NCBI GenBank assembly: GCA_964036665.1
Contig: OZ038528.1
Location: 9,554,501 to 9,618,500, forward strand
Direction: 5' to 3'
DNA: 64,000 nt
From: Gordius sp. MW1
Taxonomy: Eukaryota > Nematomorpha > Gordioida > Gordea > Gordiidae
The stretch's first letter is position 1, and every line of letters begins with the position of its first letter. The translations under genes were made by a program, and so were the position numbers. Positions 37,280 to 49,440 of the stretch are shown one piece after another. The notes below the pieces were generated by a model, which ran no database searches, was not told where the DNA came from, and saw nothing but the letters and a program-made list of their open reading frames with translations.

Positions 37280-38520
37280 TTTATTGATCGTTAGATTTTA
37301 ATAAATTATTGTGTATTTTAATTTGCATGCTTTACATTTAAGGTATTAAGTGTAAATCAATATGTATGGAATATATTTAATATTAAATCCTAAGTGTAGT
37401 AAATATTATATATTAGTGCAAAAAAATTAAAATTTGGCAATCATTGACCCAAATGGCCCTTAGGTATGTGAATAATTTTATAATATATTTATCACATATT
37501 TGTATCCATAGCATTATTAAATATTACACATTAGGCTTAGAATGAGTTCTGATGGAATAGTAAATATTCCTAGGGCAAATTTGAATTTCGCAATTACTCA
37601 TCTTGCATAATGCGGTAATTATAAATTGGTGGTCAATCAGTTTGATTAATTAAACAAGTTAAGCTATGGTGGCTTGAGATTTTTGAGCACCCATTTAAAG
37701 ATTTCAAAACTACATTAGAATATTTAATGGCATCCTAATAGATTAAATCATAAATCATGAGTTCTCTAGAAGTTTTTATGCTTCAACTAATAGTACACCT
37801 TCCAAATTTTTGAACCTTAATAAGACATTTTGTGACTACATAGTTTTGTCATATGCATCACTTTTCACAGTATAAGCTGAAAGTTTAAAACCTTATGTTC
37901 TTAGTCCTATATAATGCTGCTTTTGTTATTTTTTTTACAACGTTTTAATATGTGCAACTAGTTATCAATTCTGTAAAAAATAATAATACTATCACTAAAA
38001 GTCACTCGCACTTTGTGATTTATAGCGCCTTTAGTAAACATGCAATAAATACTCTGGGCTATAATTGACGATGGTAATATCAATAGACTAAAACGTTTGC
38101 CTTAAATATGTTAAGGTCTACTTTGAGGTTTTAGCCAGGGTTAATAAAGGGTCTCAATTTGCTCAATTGTGCAACTAAGTCAACTATAGGCGACCTTATA
38201 ATTTTCTCAGTCTATTTAAAGATGACAAACAGAGTGAATTTGATACAAATGTTATAATTTGGTAGATCTAAAATTTAATTTTCTATACTTCAAATTTACT
38301 TATAGTTTTTTAGTCTGCACTTTCCATAAATAATGTTATCTTTATGAATTAATTTATATCTTTATATTGTCAATAAGATGCCGTGTCTCGCTAAATCTTT
38401 AAAAAGTTTGTGTAAAAGTTTCAAAAAATATAAAAGTTTGTCATATGGATTTTTTAACACTTATTTAATATTTTTTATAAAACAGGAGAAATTTTTATTC
38501 CGTATATACTTTTTTTAAAA
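37280..38520. other. Interior of the element, no gene seen
   Basis: About 1.24 kb of AT-rich sequence unrelated to the satellite and lacking the GAGAC repeats. All frames are interrupted by frequent stops; there is no transposase motif, tRNA-like or tandem structure. It may be the eroded remnant of an autonomous element or unrelated filler DNA. Confidence 0.7.
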
Positions 38521-38523
38521 AAG

Positions 38524-38661
38524 TCGAGACGAGACGAGAATTCTCGTCGAGACGAGACGAGACCGAGATTTTTCTAGACCGAGACGAGACGAGATCGAGA
38601 TTTTCATAATCGCTCCCGAGACGAGACGAGATTATGCTTTCGAGACCGAGACGAGACGAGA
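38524..38661. other. Right subterminal GAGAC repeat region of the element
   Basis: Here nearly all repeats read GAGAC on the plus strand, so the region is the inverse partner of the left end. A 16-bp perfect palindrome lies at 38533-38548 around GAATTC. Positions 38548-38577 are an exact 30-bp inverted match to 37135-37164. About 95 bp of further GAGAC repeat lies outside that match, so the ends are asymmetric. Confidence 0.8.
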
Positions 38662-38672
38662 TCGAAACACTA

Positions 38673-38680
38673 ATTTTGAC
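38673..38680 (+). repeat. Target-site duplication ATTTTGAC, right
   Basis: Right partner of 37110-37117. The satellite continues from here as AAAAGTCAACG, exactly as at 35639 in the uninterrupted copy. Confidence 0.93.
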
Positions 38681-38897
38681 AAAAGTCAACGTTTTCTTGT
38701 TGCGATTAGTTTGTTGTATCGCAACGTGATACTTAATTTTTGAAAATGGCTCTATGCGATCATGATTTTAAAGTAATAGTTTTCAGATTCTGATCAGTTT
38801 TTACATGGGATCATGGAAACCCCGTCTGAAAACCACAACTTTCATCGGATGAATACGGTTCAAAGAAAAATATGTGAAAAATTTTGAGGTAAAAATA

Positions 38898-38999
38898 TTT
38901 ATTTTTTTCAATTCTATGTGAAAGAGCATAAAAAAATATATAAAAGTAAGCCAATTTGAGAATCCTATTATCCTCGATTGACTTCCGAAAAGAGGTTTA
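38898..38999 (+). repeat. Truncated satellite unit (102 bp), second copy
   Basis: Identical junction to 35856-35957, displaced by exactly 3,042 bp. It is part of the duplicated 1,479-bp block, so the truncation predates the duplication. Confidence 0.85.
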
Positions 39000-39410
39000 T
39001 TTATTTTTTTCGATTCTATGTGAAAGAGCATGAAAAAATATATAAAAGTAAGCCAATTTGAGAATCCTATTATCCTCGATTTACTTCCGAAAAGAGGTTT
39101 TAAGCTGCCAGAACTATTCATTTTGACAAAAGACAACGTTTTATTGTTGCGATTAGTTTGTTGTATCGCAACGTGAGTGCTTAATTTTTGAAAATAGCTC
39201 TATGCGATTGATTTCAAAGTAATAGTTTTCAGATTCTGATAAATTTTTACTTGGGATCATAGAAAGACGTCTGAAAACGACAACTTTTATCGGATGCATA
39301 AGGTTGAAAGAAAAATATGTGAAAAATTTTGAGGTAAAAATATTTATTTTTTTCGATTCTATGTGAAAGAGCATGAAAAAATATATAAAAGTAAGCCAAT
39401 TTGAGAATCC

Positions 39411-41840
39411 TATTATGTTCGATTGACTTCCGAAAAGAGGTTTTAAGCTGCGAGAACTATCATTTTGACAAAAGGCAACGTTTTATTGTTGCGATTAGTT
39501 TGTTGTATCGCAACGTGAGTGCTTAATTTTTCAAAAATGCACTATGCGATCATGATTTTAAAGTAATAGTTTTCTGATTCTGATAAATTTTTAATTTTTA
39601 TCATCGAAACCACGTCTGAAAACGACAACTTTCATCGGATGCATACGGTTGAAAGAAAAATATGTGAAAAATTTTGAGGTAAAAATATTTATTTTTTTCG
39701 ATTCTATGTGAAAGAGCATGAAAAAATATATAAAAGTAAGCCAATTTGAGAATCCTATTATCCTCGATTTACTTCCGAAAGTTTTAAGCTGCCAGAACTA
39801 TTCATTTTGACAAAAGACAACGTTTTATTGTTGCGATTAGTTTGTTGTATCGCAACGTGAGTGCTTAATTTTTGAAAATGGCTCTATGCGATCATGATTT
39901 CAAAGTAATAGTTTTCAGATTCTGATAAATTTTTACTTGGGATCATAGAAAGACGTCTGAAAACGACAACTTTCATCGGATGCATACGGTTGAAAGAAAA
40001 ATATGTGAAAAATTTTGAGGTAAAAATATTTATTTTTTTCGATTCTATGTGAAAGAGCATGAAAAAATATATAAAAGTAAGCCAATTTGAGAATCCTATT
40101 ATCCTCGATTGACTTCCGAAAAGAGGTTTAAAGCTGCGAGAACTATCATTTTGACAAAAGACAACGTTTTCTTGTTGCGATTAGTTTGTTGTATCGCAAC
40201 GTGATACTTAATTTTTGAAAATGGCTCTATGCGATCATGATTTTAAAGTAATAGTTTTCAGATTCTGATAAGTTTTTACATGGGATCATGGAAACCCCGT
40301 CTGAAAACCACAACTTTCATCGGATGAATACGGTTCAAAGAAAAATATGTGAAAAATTTTGAGGTAAAAATATTTATTTTTTTCAATTCTATGTGAAAGA
40401 GCATAAAAAAATATATAAAAGTAAGCCAATTTGAGAATCCTATTATCCTCGATTGACTTCCGAAAAGAGGTTTTAAGTTGCGAGAACTATCATTTTGACA
40501 AAAGACAACGTTTTATTGTTGCGATTAGTTTGTTGTATCGCAACGTGATACTTAATTTTTGAAAATGGCTCTATGCGATCATGATTTTAAAGTAATAGTT
40601 TTCAGATTCTGATAAGTTTTTACATGGGATCATGGAAACCCCGTCTGAAAACCACAACTTTCATCGGATGAATACGGTTCAAAGAAAAATATGTGAAAAA
40701 TTTTGAGGTAAAAATATTTATTTTTTTCAATTCTATGTGAAAGAGCATAAAAAAATATATAAAAGTAAGCCAATTTGAGAATCCTATTATCCTCGATTGA
40801 CTTCCGAAAAGAGGTTTTAAGTTGCGAGAACTATCATTTTGACAAAAGACAACGTTTTATTGTTGCGATTAGTTTGTTGTATCGCAACGTGAGTGCTTAA
40901 TTTTTCAAAAATGCACTATGCGATCATGATTTTAAAGTAATAGTTTTCTGATTCTGATAAATTTTGAATTTTTATCATCGAAACCACGTCTGAAAACGAC
41001 AACTTTCATCGGATGCATACGGTTGAAAGAAAAATATGTGAAAAATTTTGAGGTAAAAATATTTATTTTTATCGATTCTATGTGAAAGAGCATGAAAAAA
41101 TATATAAAAGTAAGCCAATTTGAGAATCCTATTATCCTCGATTTACTTCCGAAAAGAGGTTTTAAGCTGCCAGAACTATTCATTTTGACAAAAGACAACG
41201 TTTTATTGTTGCGATTAGTTTGTTGTATCGCAACGTGAGTGCTTAATTTTTGAAAATGGCTCTATGCGATTGATTTCAAAGTAATAGTTTTCAGATTCTG
41301 ATAAATTTTTACTTGGGATCATAGAAAGACGTCTGAAACAACTTTCATCGGATGCATACGGTTGAAAGAAAAATATGTGAAAAATTTTGAGGTAAAAATA
41401 TTTATTTTTTTTGATTCTATGTGAAAGAGCATGAAAAAATATATAAAAGTAAGCCAATTTGAGAATCCTATTATGTTCGATTGACTTCCGAAAAGAGGTT
41501 TTAAGCTGCGAGAACTATCATTTTGACAAAAGGCAACGTTTTATTGTTGCGATTAGTTTGTTGTATCGCAACGAGAGTGCTTAATTTTTCAAAAATGCAC
41601 TATGCGATCATGATTTTAAAGTAATAGTTTTCTGATTCTGATAAATTTTTAATTTTTATCATCGAAACCACGTCTGAAAACGACAACTTTCATCGCATGC
41701 ATAAGGTTGAAAGAAAAATATGTGAAAAATTTTGAGGTAAAAATATTTATTTTTTTCGATTCTATGTGAAAGAGCATGAAAAAATATATAAAAGTAAGCC
41801 AATTTGAGAATCCTATTATCCTCGATTGACTTCCGAAAAG
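39411..41840 (+). repeat. Satellite segment after the insertion
   Basis: Follows on from the 1,479-bp block. A 5-bp deletion occurs near 39779 (CCGAAAGTTTT). Two adjacent monomers near 40201 and 40545 share GTGATACTTA, GATAAGTTTTTACATGGG and ACCCCGTCTG, a single-monomer duplication of about 344 bp. Near 41336 a 5-bp loss gives CTGAAACAAC, and GATTTTTATCG near 41067 is private. No gene was seen. Confidence 0.8.
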
Positions 41841-43557
41841 AGGTTTAAAGCTGCGAGAACTATCATTTTGACAAAAGACAACGTTTTATTGTTGCGATTA
41901 GTTTGTTGTATCGCAACGTGATGCTTAATTTTTGAAAATGGCTCTATGCGATCATGATTTCAAAGTAATAGTTTTCAGATTCTGATAAGTTTTTACATGG
42001 GATCATGGAAACCACGTCTGAAAACGACAACTTTCAACGGATGCATACGGTTGAAAGAAAAATATGTGAAAAATTTTGAGGTAAAAATATTTATTTTTTT
42101 CGATTCTATGTGAAAGAGCATGAAAAAATATATAAAAGTAAGCCAATTTGAGAATCCTATTATATTCGATTGACTTCCGAAAAGAGGTTTTAAGCTGCGA
42201 GAACTATCATTTTGACAAAAGGCAACGTTTTATTGTTGCGATTAGTTTGTTGTATCGCAACGTGAGTGCTTAATTTTTCAAAAATGCACTATGCGATCAT
42301 GATTTTAAAGTAATAGTTTTCTGATTCTGATAAATTTTTAATTTTTATCATCGAAACCACGTCTGAAAACGACAACTTTCATCGGATGCATACGGTTGAA
42401 AGAAAAATATGTGAAAAATTTTGAGGTAAAAATATTTATTTTTTTCGATTCTATGTGAAAGAGCATGAAAAAATATATAAAAGTAAGCCAATTTGAGAAT
42501 CCTATTATCCTCGATTTACTTCCGAAAAGAGGTTTTAAGCTGCCAGAACTATTCATTTTGACAAAAGACAACGTTTTATTGTTGCGATTAGTTTGTTGTA
42601 TCGCAACGTGAGTGCTTAATTTTTGAAAATGGCTCTATGCGATCATGATTTCAAAGTAATAGTTTTCAGATTCTGATAAATTTTTACTTGGGATCATAGA
42701 AAGACGTCTGAAAACGACAACTTTCATCGGATGCATACGGTTGAAAGAAAAATATGTGAAAAATTTTGAGGTAAAAATATTTATTTTTTTCGATTCTATG
42801 TGAAAGAGCATGAAAAAATATATAAAAGTAAGCCAATTTGAGAATCCTATTATCCTCGATTGACTTCCGAAAAGAGGTTTTAAGCTGCGATAACTATCAT
42901 TTTGACAAAAGACAACGTTTTCTTGTTGCGATTAGTTTGTTGTATCGCAACGTGATACTTAATTTTTGAAAATGGCTCTATGCGATCATGATTTTAAAGT
43001 AATAGTTTTCAGATTCTGATAAGTTTTTACATGGGATCATGGAAACCACGTCTGAAAACCACAACTTTCATCGGATGAATACGGTTCAAAGAAAAATATG
43101 TGAAAAATTTTGAGGTAAAAATATTTATTTTTTTCAATTCTATGTGAAAGAGCATAAAAAAATATATAAAAGTAAGCCAATTTGAGAATCCTATTATCCT
43201 CGATTGACTTCCGAAAAGAGGTTTTAAGTTGCGAGAACTATCATTTTGACAAAAGACAACGTTTTATTGTTGCGATTAGTTTTTGTTATCGCAACGTGAG
43301 TGCTTAATTTTTCAAAAATGCACTATGCGATCATGATTTAAAAGTAATAGTTTTCTGATTCTGATAAATTTTTAATTTTGATCATCGAAACCACGTATGA
43401 AAACGACAACTTTCATCGGATGCATACGGTTGAAAGAAAAATATGTGAAAAATTTTGAGGTAAAAATATTTATTTTTTTCGATTCTATGTGTAAGAGCAT
43501 GAAAAAATATATAAAAGTAAGCCGAGAATCCTATTATCCTGATTGACTTCCGAAAAG
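41841..43557 (+). repeat. 5-mer higher-order repeat (1,717 bp), copy 1
   Basis: Five monomers repeated directly downstream at 1,717 bp. Anchors: AGGTTTAAAGC (41841 to 43558), CTTTCAACGG (42031 to 43748) and GTGATAC (42952 to 44669). It ends with a monomer that lost AATTTG near 43523, so GTAAGCCGAGAATCC is read. Confidence 0.8.
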
Positions 43558-45278
43558 AGGTTTAAAGCTGCGAGAACTATCATTTTGACAAAAGACAACG
43601 TTTTATTGTTGCGATTAGTTTGTTGTATCGCAACGTGATGCTTAATTTTTGAAAATGGCTCTATGCGATCATGATTTCAAAGTAATAGTTTTCAGATTCT
43701 GATAAGTTTTTACATGGGATCATGGAAACCACGTCTGAAAACGACAACTTTCAACGGATGCATACGGTTGAAAGAAAAATATGTGAAAAATTTTGAGGTA
43801 AGAATATTTATTTTTTTCGATTCTATGTGAAAGAGCATGAAAAAATATATAAAAGTAAGCCAATTTGAGAATCCTATTATATTCGATTGACTTCCGAAAA
43901 GAGGTTTTAAGCTGCGAGAACTATCATTTTGACAAAAGGCAACGTTTTATTGTTGCGATTAGTTTGTTGTATCGCAACGTGAGTGCTTAATTTTTCAAAA
44001 ATGCACTATGCGATCATGATTTTAAAGTAATAGTTTTCTGATTCTGATAAATTTTTAATTTTTATCATCGAAACCACGTATGAAAACGACAACTTTCATC
44101 GGATGCATACGGTTGAAAGAAAAATATGTGAAAAATTTTGAGGTAAAAATATTTATTTTTTTCGATTCTATGTGAAAGTGCATGAAAAAATATATAAAAG
44201 TAAGCCAATTTGAGAATCCTATTATCCTCGATTTACTTCCGAAAAGAGGTTTTAAGCTGCCAGAACTATTCATTTTGACAAAAGACAACGTTTTATTGTT
44301 GCGATTAGTTTGTTGTATCGCAACGTGAGTGCTTAATTTTTAAAAATGGCTCTATGCGATCATGATTTCAAAGTAATAGTTTTCAGATTCTGATAAATTT
44401 TTACTTGGGATCATAGAAAGACGTCTGAAAACGACAACTTTCATCGGATGCATACGGTTGAAAGAAAAATATGTGAAAAATTTTGAGGTAAAAATATTTA
44501 TTTTTTTCGATTCTATGTGAAAGAGCATGAAAAAATATATAAAAGTAAGCCAATTTGAGAATCCTATTATCCTCGATTGACTTCCGAAAAGAGGTTTTAA
44601 GCTGCGATAACTATCATTTTGACAAAAGACAACGTTTTCTTGTTGCGATTAGTTTGTTGTATCGCAACGTGATACTTAATTTTTGAAAATGGCTCTATGC
44701 GATCATGATTTTAAAGTAATAGTTTTCAGATTCTGATAAGTTTTTACATGGGATCATGGAAACCACGTCTGAAAACCACAACTTTCATCGGATGAATACG
44801 GTTCAAAGAAAAATATGTGAAAAATTTTGAGGTAAAAATATTTATTTTTTTCAATTCTATGTGAAAGAGCATAAAAAAATATATAAAAGTAAGCCAATTT
44901 GAGAATCCTATTATCCTCGATTGACTTCCGAAAAGAGGTTTTAAGTTGCGAGAACTATCATTTTGACAAAAGACAACGTTTTATTGTTGCGATTAGTTTG
45001 TTGTATCGCAACGTGAGTGCTTAATTTTTCAAAAATGCACTATGCGATCATGATTTAAAAGTAATAGTTTTCTGATTCTGATAAATTTTTAATTTTGATC
45101 ATCGAAACCACGTCTGAAAACGACAACTTTCATCGGATGCATACGGTTGAAAGAAAAATATGTGAAAAATTTTGAGGTAAAAATATTTATTTTTTTCGAT
45201 TCTATGTGTAAGAGCATGAAAAATATATAAAAGTAAGCCAATTTGAGAATCCTATTATCCTGATTGACTTCCGAAAAG
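43558..45278 (+). repeat. 5-mer higher-order repeat, copy 2 (1,721 bp)
   Basis: Second copy of the 5-mer. Length differs by 4 bp because the 6-bp loss of copy 1 is absent and other small losses (GAAAAATATAT near 45218) are present. A third unit starts at 45279 with the same AGGTTTAAAGC word. Confidence 0.8.
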
Positions 45279-48200
45279 AGGTTTAAAGCTGCGAGAACTA
45301 TCATTTTGACAAAAGACAACGTTTTATTGTTGCGATTAGTTTGTTGTATCGCAACGTGATGCTTAATTTTTGAAAATGGCTCTATGCGATCATGATTTCA
45401 AAGTAATAGTTTTCAGATTCTGATAAGTTTTTACATGGGATCATGGAAACCACGTCTGAAAACGACAACTTTCAACGGATGCATACGGTTGAAAGAAAAA
45501 TATGTGAAAAATTTTGAGGTAAAAATATTTATTTTTTTCGATTCTATGTGAAAGAGCATGAAAAAATATATAAAAGTAAGCCAATTTGAGAATCCTATTA
45601 TATTCGATTGACTTCCGAAAAGAGGTTTTAAGCTGCGAGAACTATCATTTTGACAAAAGGCAACGTTTTATTTTCGCGATTAGTTTGTTGTATCGCAACG
45701 TGAGTGCTTAATTTTTCAAAAATGCACTATGCGATCATGATTTTAAAGTAATAGTTTTCTGATTCTGATAAATTTTTAATTTTTATCATCGAAACCACGT
45801 CTGAAAACGACAACTTTCATCGGATGCATACGGTTGAAAGAAAAATATGTGAAAAATTTTGAGGTAAAAATATTTATTTTTTTCGATTCTATGTGAAAGT
45901 GCATGAAAAAATATATAAAAGTAAGCCAATTTGAGAATCCTATTATCCTCGATTTACTTCCGAAAAGAGGTTTTAAGCTGCCAGAACTATTCATTTTGAC
46001 AAAAGACAACGTTTTATTGTTGCGATTAGTTTGTTGTATCGCAACGTGAGTGCTTAATTTTTAAAAATGGCTCTATGCGATCATGATTTCAAAGTAATAG
46101 TTTTCAGATTCTGATAAATTTTTACTTGGGATCATAGAAAGACGTCTGAAAACGACAACTTTCATCGGATGCATACGGTTGAAAGAAAAATATGTGAAAA
46201 ATTTTGAGGTAAAAATATTTATTTTTTTCGATTCTATGTGAAAGAGCATGAAAAAATATATAAAAGTAAGCCAATTTGAGAATCCTATTATATTCGATTG
46301 ACTTCCGAAAAGAGGTTTTAAGCTGCGAGAACTATCATTTTGACAAAAGGCAACGTTTTATTGTTGCGATTAGTTTGTTGTATTGCAACGTGATGCTTAA
46401 TTTTTGAAAATGGCTCTATGCGATCATGATTTCAGAGTAATAGTTTTTAGATTCTGATAAATTTTGTCTTGGGATCATGGAAACCACGTCTGAAAACGAC
46501 AACTTTCATCGGATGAATACGGTTCAAAGAAAAATATGTGAAAAATTTTGAGGTAAAAATATTTATTTTTTTCGATTCTATGTGAAAGAGCATGAAAAAA
46601 TATATAAAAGTAAGCCAATTTGAGAATCCTATTATCCTCGATCGACTTCCGAAAAGAGGTTTAAAGCTGCGAGAACTATCATTTTGACAAAAGACAACGT
46701 TTTATTGTTGCGATTAGTTTGTTGTATCGCAACGTGAGTGCTTAATTTTTGAAAATGGCTCTATGCGATCACGATTTTAAAGTAATAGTTTTCTGATTCT
46801 GATAAATTTTTACTTTTTATCATCGAAACCACGTCTGAAAACGACAACTTTCATCGGATGCATACGGTTGAAAGAAAAATATGTGAAAAATTTTGAGGCA
46901 AAAATATTTATTTTTTTCGATTCTATGTGAAAGAGCATAAAAAAATATATAAAAGTTAGTCAATTTGAGAATCCTATTATCCTCGATTTACTTCCGAAAA
47001 GAGGTTTTAAGCTGAGAGAACTATTCATTTTGACAAAAGACAACGTTTTATTGTTGCGATTAGTTTGTTGTATCGCAACGTGAGTGCTTAATTTTTGAAA
47101 ATGGCTCTATGCGATCACGATTTTAAAGTAATAGTTTTCTGATTCTGATAAATTTTTACTTTTTATCATCGAACCACGTCTGAAAACGACAACTTTCATC
47201 GGATGCATACGGTTCAAACAAAAATATGTGAAAAATATTGAGGTAAAAATATTTATTTTTTTCGATTCTATGTGAAAGAGCATGAAAAAATATATAAAAG
47301 TAAGCCAATTTGAGAATACTATTATCCTCGATTGACTTCCGAAAAAAGGTTTTAAGCTGCGAGAACTATCATTTTGACAAAAGGCAACGTTTTATTGTTG
47401 CGATTAGTTTGTTATATCGCAACGTGATGCTTTATTTTTGAAAATGGCTCTATGCGATCATGATTTCAAAGTAATAGTTTTCAGATTCTGATAAATTTTT
47501 ACTTGGGATCATGGAAACCACGTCTGAAAACGACAACTTTCATCGGATGCATACGGTTGAAAGAAAAATATGTGAAAATTTTTGAGGTAAAAATATTTAT
47601 TTTTTTCAATTCTATGTGAAAGAGCATGAAAAAATATATAAAAGTAAGTCAATTTGAGAATCCTATTATCCTCGATTGACTTCCGAAAAGAGGTTTTAAG
47701 CTGCGAGAACTATCATTTTGACAAAAGACAACGTTTTATTGTTGCGATTAGTTGTTGTATCGCAACGTGATGCTTAATTTTTGAAAATGGCTCTATGCGA
47801 TCATGATTTCAAAGTAATAGTTTACAGATTCTGATAAATTTTTACTTGGGATCATAGAAACCACGTCTTAAAACCACAACTTTCATCGGATGAATACGGT
47901 TCAAAGAAAAATATATCAAAAATTTTGAGGTAAAAATATTTATTTTTTTCAATTCTATGTGAAAGAGCATAAAAAAATATATAAAAGTAAGCCAATTTGA
48001 GAATCCTATTATCCTCGATTGACTTCCGAAAAGAGGTTTTAAGTTGCGAGAACTATCATTTTGACAAAAGACAACGTTTTATTGTTGCGATTAGTTTGTT
48101 GTATCGCAACGTGAGTGCTTAATTTTTCAAAAATGCACTATGCGATCATGATTTAAAAGTAATAGTTTTCTGATTCTGATAAATTTTTAATTTTTATCAT

Positions 48201-49089
48201 CGAAACCACGTCTGAAAACGACAACTTTCATCGGATGCATACGGTTGAAAGAAAAATATGTGAAAAATTTTGAGGTAAAAATATTTATTTTTTTCGATTC
48301 TATGTGAAAGAGCATGAAAAAATATATAAAAGTAAGCCAATTTGAGAATCCTATTATCCTGATTGACTTCCGAAAAGAGGTTTAAAGCTGCGAGAACTAT
48401 CATTTTGACAAAAGGCAACGTTTTATTGTTGCGATTAGTTTGTTATATCGCAACGTGATGCTTTATTTTTGAAAATGGCTCTATGCGATCATGATTTCAA
48501 AGTAATAGTTTTCAGATTCTGATAAATTTTTACTTGGGATCCTGGAAACCACGTCTGAAAACGACAACTTTCATCGGATGCATACGGTTGAAAGAAAAAT
48601 ATGTGAAAATTTTTGAGGTAAAAATATTTATTTTTTTCAATTCTATGTGAAAGAGCATGAAAAAATATATAAAAGTAAGTCAATTTGAGAATCCTATTAT
48701 CCTCGATTGACTTCCGAAAAGAGGTTTTAAGCTGCGAGAACTATCATTTTGACAAAAGACAACGTTTTATTGTTGCGATTAGTTTGTTGTATCGCAACGT
48801 GATGCTTAATTTTTGAAAATGGCTCTATGCGATCATGATTTCAAAGTAATAGTTTACAGATTCTGATAAATTTTTACTTGGGATCATAGAAACCACGTCT
48901 TAAAACCACAACTTTCATCGGATGAATACGGTTCAAAGAAAAATATATCAAAAATTTTGAGGTAAAAATATTTATTTTTTTCAATTCTATGTGAAAGAGC
49001 ATAAAAAAATATATAAAAGTAAGCCAATTTGAGAATCCTATTATCCTCGATTGACTTCCGAAAAGAGGTTTTAAGTTGCGAGAACTATC
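44960..49089 (+). repeat. 12-mer higher-order repeat (4,130 bp), copy 1
   Basis: Twelve monomers recurring at 4,130 bp. Anchors: TATTGCAACG (46381 to 50511), AGAGTAATAG with TTTTTAG (about 46434 to 50564), GAGGCAAAAAT (about 46896 to 51026), CATCGAACCACG (about 47167 to 51297) and GAAAAAAGGT (47341 to 51471). A private change is CGCGATTAG near 45675, which breaks the inverted-repeat stem. Confidence 0.8.
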
Positions 49090-49440
49090 ATTTTGACAAA
49101 AGACAACGTTTTATTGTTGCGATTGTTTGTTGTATCGCAACGTGAGTGCTTAATTTTTCAAAAATGCACTATGCGATCATGATTTAAAAGTAATAGTTTT
49201 CTGATTCTGATAAATTTTTAATTTTGATCATCGAAACCACGTCTGAAAACGACAACTTTCATCGGATGCATACGGTTGAAAGAAAAATATGTGAAAAATT
49301 TTGAGGTAAAAATATTTATTTTTTTCGATTCTATGTGTAAGAGCATGAAAAAATATATAAAAGTAAGCCAATTTGAGAATCCTATTATCCTGATTGACTT
49401 CCGAAAAGAGGTTTAAAGCTGCGAGAACTATCATTTTGAC
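47383..49440 (+). repeat. 3-mer tandem duplication (2 x 1,030 bp) inside the 12-mer
   Basis: 47383-48412 and 48413-49440 share TTATATCGC with GATGCTTTATTT, AAAATTTTTGAGG, GTCTTAAAACC and the rare AATATATCAAAAATT (about 47910 and 48940). Differences: GATCCTGG near 48539 and GATTAGTTGTTG near 47748. This duplication lies in copy 1 of the 12-mer but is not seen in its partner after 51750. Confidence 0.8.

Larger units (their letters stand above)
37118..38672. mobile_element. Non-autonomous hAT-like DNA transposon (1,555 bp)
   Basis: The element begins TAGTG and ends CACTA, so the outer five bases are inverted repeats fitting the hAT terminal rule YARNG. It is flanked by 8-bp duplications of ATTTTGAC. 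The outer 12 bases of the two ends match at about 8 positions when inverted. Both subterminal regions (about 130 bp left, 140 bp right) are packed with the pentamer GAGAC or its complement. The middle 1.2 kb is AT-rich and contains no reading frame of useful length and no recognisable transposase, so movement must depend on a transposase supplied elsewhere. Unlike its surroundings it is single copy in the window. Superfamily assignment rests on ends and target duplication only; family name unknown. Orientation cannot be set. Confidence 0.87.
36369..39410 (+). repeat. 1,479-bp higher-order block, copy 2 (interrupted by the insertion)
   Basis: Before the insertion the offset to copy 1 is 1,479 bp (37110 versus 35631). 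After it the offset is 3,042 bp (38681 versus 35639). The difference of 1,563 bp equals the 1,555-bp element plus an 8-bp target duplication. All rare states listed for copy 1 are present on both sides. The third monomer differs in a few bases: 36267 reads GGTTGAAAAAAA, where the corresponding 39303 reads GGTTGAAAGAAA. Confidence 0.85.

Noticed and set aside
37113-37301. Short Arg/Glu/Ser-rich frames at both ends of the inserted element (37113-37301 plus, 38495-38689 minus)
   Set aside because: They are translations of the GAGAC/GTCTC pentamer repeats and run across the target duplication into satellite; not a transposase.
37280-38520. Captured host gene or RNA gene inside the element
   Set aside because: Stops occur frequently in all frames and no cloverleaf, snRNA-like or other RNA pattern was recognised.
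37118-38672. Retrotransposon or LTR origin of the insertion
   Set aside because: No long direct terminal repeats, no poly-A tail, no reverse-transcriptase frame. The target duplication is 8 bp with short inverted ends, which fits a DNA transposon.
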